Shown: piece after piece, positions 59,254-64,000 of the stretch
Layout of the letters: the number at the start of each line of letters is the position of its first letter
Numbering within the stretch: the first letter of the stretch is position 1
NCBI RefSeq assembly: GCF_023910625.1
Contig: NZ_JAAVVW010000002.1
Coordinates: forward strand, 420,024-484,023
Length of the DNA: 64,000 bases
Direction of reading: 5' to 3'
Source of the DNA: Limnohabitans sp.
GTDB lineage: Bacteria; Pseudomonadota; Gammaproteobacteria; Burkholderiales; Burkholderiaceae_C
Translations under genes and position numbers: made by a program
Notes under the pieces: generated by a model
What the model was told of the DNA's origin: nothing
What the model saw: the letters and a program-made list of their open reading frames with translations, nothing else
Databases searched by the model: none

Positions 59254-60099
59254 TTATCGGGGCTTGGCCGCTTCAAGCAAGTCCCGCGTCTGCATGGCCA
59301 CGCGCCGCGCCGCGGCTTCAAAGTCTTCCCCGCTCGATGCATACAGCACCGCACGCGATGAGTTGACGATGATGGCCCCAGCGCTGGAGCCATCGGCATG
59401 GGCACGCCAGCCGGCCTTGACGGTGGCCACGGCGTCTCCGCCTTGCGCACCCACACCGGGGATCAACAGGGGCACGGTGGGTGCAAGTTCGCGCACGCGC
59501 TCGATCTCGGCCGGGTAGGTGGCACCCACCACCAAACCGAGTTGGCCATTCAGGTTCCAGGGGCCTTGGGCCAGTTTGGCCACATGCTCGTACAAGCGGG
59601 GCTGGCCCTCCACCGTGGACAGGCGCTGGTTTTGCAAATCGTCGCCGCCGGGGTTGGAGGTGCGGCACAGCAAGAATGCGCCTTTGCCTTCGTACTTGAG
59701 GTAGGGGGCCACCGAGTCCCAGCCCATGAAGGGCGAGAGGGTCACGGCGTCGGCGCCGTAGCGTTCAAAAGCTTCTTTGGCGTATTGCTCGGCGGTGCTG
59801 CCGATGTCGCCGCGCTTGGCGTCCAGAATGATCGGAACATGCGGGGCCACGCGGCGAATGTGCTCCATCAGGCGTTCGAGCTGGCCTTCGGCGCGGTGCG
59901 CGGCAAAGTAGGCAATTTGGGGTTTGAAGCTGCTGACCAGGTCGGCCGTGGCGTCCACAATGGCGGCGCAAAAGTCGTAGATTTTGTTGGCGTCGCCCTT
60001 GTAGCGGTCCGGGAACTTGGTGGGTTCGGGGTCCAGGCCCACGCAAAGCATGGAGCCGTTTTGGCGCTCGGCGGCGCGCAGCATGTCAAGGAAGGTCAT
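59254..60099 (-). CDS. pyrF: Orotidine 5'-phosphate decarboxylase
   Basis: The 281-residue enzyme makes UMP from OMP in pyrimidine synthesis. The active site lies in [13 protein letters not shown] with the catalytic Lys95 and Asp residues. Its length and [12 protein letters not shown] opening place it in the longer type of OMP decarboxylase found in Burkholderiales and Mycobacterium rather than the short E. coli form. It lies upstream of the enoyl-CoA hydratase gene and is divergent from the EamA transporter. Confidence 0.93.
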   Translation of the reverse strand: MTFLDMLRAAERQNGSMLCVGLDPEPTKFPDRYKGDANKIYDFCAAIVDATADLVSSFKPQIAYFAAHRAEGQLERLMEHIRRVAPHVPIILDAKRGDIGSTAEQYAKEAFERYGADAVTLSPFMGWDSVAPYLKYEGKGAFLLCRTSNPGGDDLQNQRLSTVEGQPRLYEHVAKLAQGPWNLNGQLGLVVGATYPAEIERVRELAPTVPLLIPGVGAQGGDAVATVKAGWRAHADGSSAGAIIVNSSRAVLYASSGEDFEAAARRVAMQTRDLLEAAKPR

Positions 60100-60124
60100 G
60101 CTGCAATTTTAAGGGGCGACTAAG

Positions 60125-61021
60125 ATGCACGCCATGCAAACTCTTTCTTCACGCCAATGGACCATTTTGGTCTTGCTCACCTTGGTCTGGGGCATCAATT
60201 GGCCCATTCTCAAAATCGGTGTGACCGGTTTTCCGCCGCTGACTTTTCGCAGCCTGTGCCTTTGGCTGGGCACGCCTGTTTTGGGCTTGGCGCTGCTGGT
60301 CATGAAGGTGCCGTTTCGGATTCCGCGTGCACATTGGCGAGAACTGCTGGTGCTGGCGGTGTTCAACATGTTCATCTGGCACGCCTTGATCATCATTGCG
60401 GTGCAAGCTCTATCCAGCGGACGCGCGGCCATTCTGGGTTACACCATGCCCATGTTTTCGGCTTTGCTGGGTGCCTGGTTTTTTGGGGATCAGTTGGCCA
60501 AACGTTCATGGTCTGGGGTGGCTGCTGCCAGCTTGGGCGTGGTGTTGCTGTTGTGGCATGAGTTGGCGAATTTGAGTGGTCGCCCAACAGGCGTGCTGTT
60601 GGCTTTGGCTGCGGCCAGCACTTGGGCGCTGGGCACCCAATTGCTTCGTCGGACCCGAATACCTGTGCCGACCTTATCCATTTCGTTTTGGATGACTTTG
60701 ATGACCACCGCTGTGATGACTGTGCTGGCCTTGTTTTTTGAAGCAGATCAATGGGCTCCCCCCTCGCCTGCCAACTGGTTTGCAATTGTCTTCAATGCGG
60801 TATTGGTGTTTGGCTTTGCTCACGCTGCCTGGTTTTATCTGGCGCGCAGCTTGCCGCCCGTGGCCTCTACCTTGAGTGTGATGCTGATTCCTGTGCTCGG
60901 GGTTTTCAGTGGCGCATGGTGGCTGGGTGAGGTCTTGCACTGGCAAGACTGGGCTGCGGTGGCTTTGATGGTGGCGTCCATTGCCTGTGTGCTGTGGCCC
61001 CAGAAGGTCTCTCGGGTCTAG
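60125..61021 (+). CDS. EamA/DMT family transporter
   Basis: A 298-residue inner-membrane protein with ten predicted helices in two EamA repeats; the first begins WTILVLLTLVWGINWPILK and the second GVLLALAAASTWALGTQLL. The pattern SSGRAAILGYTMPMFSALLG is typical of drug/metabolite exporters. Substrate unknown. A second ATG three codons in (60134) is an alternative start. It converges on lpxC. Confidence 0.85.
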   Translation: MHAMQTLSSRQWTILVLLTLVWGINWPILKIGVTGFPPLTFRSLCLWLGTPVLGLALLVMKVPFRIPRAHWRELLVLAVFNMFIWHALIIIAVQALSSGRAAILGYTMPMFSALLGAWFFGDQLAKRSWSGVAAASLGVVLLLWHELANLSGRPTGVLLALAAASTWALGTQLLRRTRIPVPTLSISFWMTLMTTAVMTVLALFFEADQWAPPSPANWFAIVFNAVLVFGFAHAAWFYLARSLPPVASTLSVMLIPVLGVFSGAWWLGEVLHWQDWAAVALMVASIACVLWPQKVSRV

Positions 61022-61062
61022 CAAAACTCAGGCCAGGCATTGGCCCGGAACCCGCCAGCGGC

Positions 61063-61986
61063 TCACCAGGCGGGTTGCAGGGCAGCAAATCCTTTGGGCG
61101 CTTGACTGGCCTTGTCGAAGGTGACCATTTCGTAGGCGTCTGGCTGGTTCAACAGTGCCCGCAACAAGACATTGTTCATGGCATGGCCCGACCGAAAAGC
61201 ACTGTAAGCGGCCAACATAGGACTGCCCACAATGTACAAGTCGCCGATGGCATCCAGAATTTTGTGTTTGACAAACTCATCGTCATAGCGCAAACCATCG
61301 GCGTTAAGCACCTTGTAGTCGTCCATCACGATGGCATTGTCCAGTCCTCCACCTAGGGCCAGTCCATTGGCGCGCATCATTTCCACATCTTTGGTGAATC
61401 CGAAGGTGCGGGCCCGGGCAATGTCGCGAGAGTAAATTCCCTCGGACATGTCAAACGCCACTTGCTGGCCGGTTGAATCGACGGCGGGGTGACGAAAGTC
61501 GATTTCAAAACTGAGTTTGTACCCGTGGTAAGGCTCCAGTTTGGCCCACTTGATGTTGCTGCCTTCGCCGTCGCTGACTTGGACCGTCTTGAGTACGCGC
61601 AAAAAACGCTTGGGCACGGCTTGCTCCACGATACCCGCACTTTGCAGCAAGAAGACAAAAGATGCAGCCGACCCGTCCAGGATCGGCACTTCCTCGGCGG
61701 TGATGTCGATATACAGGTTGTCGATGCCCAGGCCAGCACAGGCCGACATGAGGTGTTCGATGGTGGACACCTTGGCCTGTCCCGCTGAAATGGTCGAAGC
61801 CAGTCGGGTCTCGGTGACCGATTGGGCCCGCACGGGAATATCGACTGGTTCGGGCAAATCTACCCGCCGAAACACAATTCCGGTATCCGGCGCAGCAGGC
61901 CGGAAGGTCAGCTCGACCCTTTGGCCACTGTGCAAACCCACGCCAACGGCTTGGGTCAGGGTTTTGAGTGTGCGTTGTGCAAGCAT
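61063..61986 (-). CDS. lpxC: UDP-3-O-acyl-N-acetylglucosamine deacetylase
   Basis: A 307-residue zinc enzyme that commits to lipid A synthesis. Zinc ligands and catalytic residues are in [12 protein letters not shown] (His78), [17 protein letters not shown] (His and Asp) and [12 protein letters not shown] (catalytic His). The opening [21 protein letters not shown] is standard. It follows ftsZ in the conserved ftsA-ftsZ-lpxC order, 75 bp downstream. Confidence 0.96.
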   Translation of the reverse strand: MLAQRTLKTLTQAVGVGLHSGQRVELTFRPAAPDTGIVFRRVDLPEPVDIPVRAQSVTETRLASTISAGQAKVSTIEHLMSACAGLGIDNLYIDITAEEVPILDGSAASFVFLLQSAGIVEQAVPKRFLRVLKTVQVSDGEGSNIKWAKLEPYHGYKLSFEIDFRHPAVDSTGQQVAFDMSEGIYSRDIARARTFGFTKDVEMMRANGLALGGGLDNAIVMDDYKVLNADGLRYDDEFVKHKILDAIGDLYIVGSPMLAAYSAFRSGHAMNNVLLRALLNQPDAYEMVTFDKASQAPKGFAALQPAW

Positions 61987-62061
61987 GCCTGCATTTTAAA
62001 TGGCGGGGGTGTGACAGGCTCACGCCCATCACACTCCATGCCTGGCCCAGGTCAGTTCAGT

Positions 62062-63276
62062 TCAGTCGGCTTGCTTACGCAAGAAGGCCGGAATGTCGAT
62101 ATCGTCCATACCGGCATTGGCCATGCCATCCACGCGTGCAGCCGCATGGGTGCGGTTGCTGCGCCAGTAGGCAGGTACGTTCACACCGTTGTTGACCAAG
62201 GGTGAAGCACTGGCGTTCAACGGTGCTGAAGTCGCTTCGCGTCCATCCATCATGATGGGCATGTTGTCGGTACCGGTGCGTCGCAGCACTTTGAGTTCTG
62301 GACGGGCGGCCCCCGCCTTGGCCAAGCCGGTGGCAACCACGGTCACCCGAATCTGGTCTTCCAGGCTATCGTCATATGCGGTTCCATAAATGACATGCGC
62401 CTCTTCTGACGCGCAGTCACGAATCGTGTTCATGGCTTGCCTGGATTCGGACAACTTCAGGGACCCTTTGGCAGCGCTGATCAAGACCAGAACACCCCGG
62501 GCGCCTTTGAGGTCAACGCCTTCAAGCAAAGGACAGGCCACAGCCTGCTCGGCAGCAATTCGTGCACGGTCAGGGCCGCTGGCTACGGCTGTGCCCATCA
62601 TGGCTTTGCCACGTTCACCCATGACGGTGCGAACGTCTTCAAAGTCGGCGTTCACATTGCCCGGTACGTTGATGATTTCGGCAATGCCGCCGACAGCGTT
62701 TTTCAGCACATCATTGGCATGCGAGAACGCCTCGTCCTGGCTCATGTCTTCGCCACCTGGCAGCTCCATCAATTTCTCATTCAACACCACGATCAGGGAG
62801 TCGACGTTGGCCTCAAGCTCTCGCATGCCATCGTCGGCATTGGCCATGCGTCGCTTGCCCTCAAAGTCGAAAGGCTTGGTGACCACGCCGACAGTGAGGA
62901 TGCCCATGTCTTTGGCAACTTTGGCTATCACGGGGGCCGCACCTGTACCGGTGCCCCCCCCCATGCCGGCGGTGATGAACAACATGTGCGCGCCTTCGAT
63001 CGCCGCGCGGATATCGTCTTCGGCTGCTTCGGCAGCTTCGCGCCCTTTCTCGGGCATGCTTCCAGCGCCCAGGCCAGTCACTCCCAATTGCACAATTCGG
63101 TGTGCTGTGCTGAGTGCCAGTGCTTGTGCATCGGTGTTAGCGCAGATGAATTCAACGCCTTGAACTTCGCGCTTGATCATGTGCTCCACGGCGTTGCCGC
63201 CACCGCCGCCCACGCCAATCACCTTGATTTGGGTGCCTTGGTTGAATTCTTCGGTTTGGATCATTTCAATGGTCAT
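62062..63276 (-). CDS. ftsZ: Cell division protein FtsZ
   Basis: The 404-residue tubulin-like GTPase has the nucleotide loop GVGGGGGNAVEHM near residue 21, the tubulin signature GGGTGTGAAPV (residues 106-112 core), a variable linker and the conserved C-terminal peptide DDIDIPAFLRKQAD that binds FtsA and other partners. It forms the division ring. AGGAGAACACC precedes the ATG at 63276. The gap to ftsA is 141 bp and non-coding. Confidence 0.97.
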   Translation of the reverse strand: MTIEMIQTEEFNQGTQIKVIGVGGGGGNAVEHMIKREVQGVEFICANTDAQALALSTAHRIVQLGVTGLGAGSMPEKGREAAEAAEDDIRAAIEGAHMLFITAGMGGGTGTGAAPVIAKVAKDMGILTVGVVTKPFDFEGKRRMANADDGMRELEANVDSLIVVLNEKLMELPGGEDMSQDEAFSHANDVLKNAVGGIAEIINVPGNVNADFEDVRTVMGERGKAMMGTAVASGPDRARIAAEQAVACPLLEGVDLKGARGVLVLISAAKGSLKLSESRQAMNTIRDCASEEAHVIYGTAYDDSLEDQIRVTVVATGLAKAGAARPELKVLRRTGTDNMPIMMDGREATSAPLNASASPLVNNGVNVPAYWRSNRTHAAARVDGMANAGMDDIDIPAFLRKQAD

Positions 63277-63417
63277 GGTGTTCTCCTAAAAATCTGCAGT
63301 TGCCTGAATTTGTAAACGTGTTGTTGAAATCAATGCGCGGGGTCCAGGCCTGTCAACATCGACATGGCCTTGACCAGATCGGGCTGCCCCGAATCGCAAA
63401 TGCAGGGTTCCAGCGCA

Positions 63418-64000
63418 TCAGAAAGTCCCCACAATGAAGTCTTTGAATCGTCCAAAAGCGTTGTTCACCGGACTCTTCTTTTGGGTCACCTTGTAGCCAC
63501 GCAGACGCGCCAGACGGGCTTCTTCCAGCAAGCCCATGACGGTGGCCGCACGGGGCTGGCTCACCATGTCGGCCAAGCCACCCGAATATTTGGGCAAGCC
63601 TCGTCGTACGGGTTTGAGGAAGATGTCTTCACCCAACTCAATCATGCCGGGCATCACCGCACTGCCACCGGTCAAGACAATGCCCGAAGACAACACCTCT
63701 TCGTAACCCGACTCCCGAATCACTTGTTGGACGAGTGAGAATATTTCTTCGATGCGCGGCTCGATCACGCCCGCCAAGGCCTGGCGGCTGAGCATGCGAG
63801 GCCCCCGGTCGCCCAGCCCCGGCACTTCCACTTGAGCATCCGCGTCTGCCAGCAACTGCTTGGCATAACCGCTTTCGACTTTGATGTCTTCGGCATCCTT
63901 GGTGGGGGTGCGCAAGGCCATGGCAATGTCGCTGGTGATCAGGTCCCCCGCGATCGGAATCACTGCCGTGTGCCGAATCGAACCGTTGGCAAAGATGGCC
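63418..64000 (-). CDS. ftsA: Cell division protein FtsA (partial, C-terminal part)
   Basis: About 193 codons to the stop at 63418; the 5' part is beyond the right edge. The actin-like core is recognisable by GSIRHTAVIPIAGDLITSDIA, then GIVLTGGSAVMPGM, and the C-terminus NAFGRFKDFIVGTF is the amphipathic membrane-targeting helix. FtsA tethers FtsZ filaments to the membrane. Confidence 0.95.
   Translation of the reverse strand, partial: AIFANGSIRHTAVIPIAGDLITSDIAMALRTPTKDAEDIKVESGYAKQLLADADAQVEVPGLGDRGPRMLSRQALAGVIEPRIEEIFSLVQQVIRESGYEEVLSSGIVLTGGSAVMPGMIELGEDIFLKPVRRGLPKYSGGLADMVSQPRAATVMGLLEEARLARLRGYKVTQKKSPVNNAFGRFKDFIVGTF

Overview
The window is chromosomal DNA, about 60% G+C outside a few patches, of a betaproteobacterium of the order Burkholderiales, most likely family Comamonadaceae. 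The evidence is gene order: holA-lptE-leuS-exbD-exbB-dapB-bamE with fur divergent, an hprK-ptsN-hpf cluster, and lpxC-ftsZ-ftsA at the right edge. The genus cannot be fixed from the sequence. No rRNA or tRNA gene was recognised.

Layout. 1-8.8 kb: core genes for replication (holA), LPS transport (lptE), translation (leuS), a TolQ/ExbB proton channel, lysine synthesis (dapB), outer-membrane assembly (bamE), iron regulation (fur) and nitrogen-PTS control (hprK, ptsN, hpf). 8.8-21 kb: patatin lipase, CorA, MTA/SAH nucleosidase, FadD, the pntAB transhydrogenase operon with hairpin repeats between its genes, Nudix and TSUP genes, a lytic transglycosylase and mnmA. 21-27 kb: a tricarboxylate island (tcuA, tcuB, a PrpF/GalD-type isomerase and two LysR regulators) with a decayed SDR gene. 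27-40.9 kb: DUF3422, a SLAC1/TDT-type channel, ssb, an MFS transporter, uvrA, small thiol and CYTH proteins, a YefM-YoeB toxin-antitoxin pair, a MerR/thioesterase operon, a family VIII-type esterase, an acyl-CoA synthetase and a GST.

40.9-58.5 kb is the accessory heart: a complete type I-F CRISPR-Cas locus. On the minus strand the order is cas1, cas2-3, an inserted two-gene module (XRE-HTH/ImmA-type metallopeptidase plus PIN-domain protein), csy1, csy2, csy3, cas6f, a leader of about 129 bp, then an array of 110 identical-looking 28-bp repeats and 109 spacers. The leader has a perfect match to the IHF consensus. The leader-distal end runs directly into a fragment of an ISL3-type transposase, and an orphan BrnA-like antitoxin gene lies divergent from cas1. 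The array is on the cas strand, so leader and newest spacers are at the 47.7-kb end. Cas1 and Cas2-3 acquire spacers, Cas6f cuts the precursor, Csy1-Csy2-Csy3-Cas6f form the surveillance complex and Cas2-3 degrades the target. The nested HTH/ImmA-PIN pair has its own candidate promoter inside an inverted repeat; it looks like a toxin-antitoxin-type module embedded in the cas operon and is the most unusual feature here.

58.5-64 kb returns to the core: enoyl-CoA hydratase, pyrF, an EamA transporter, lpxC, ftsZ and the 3' part of ftsA.
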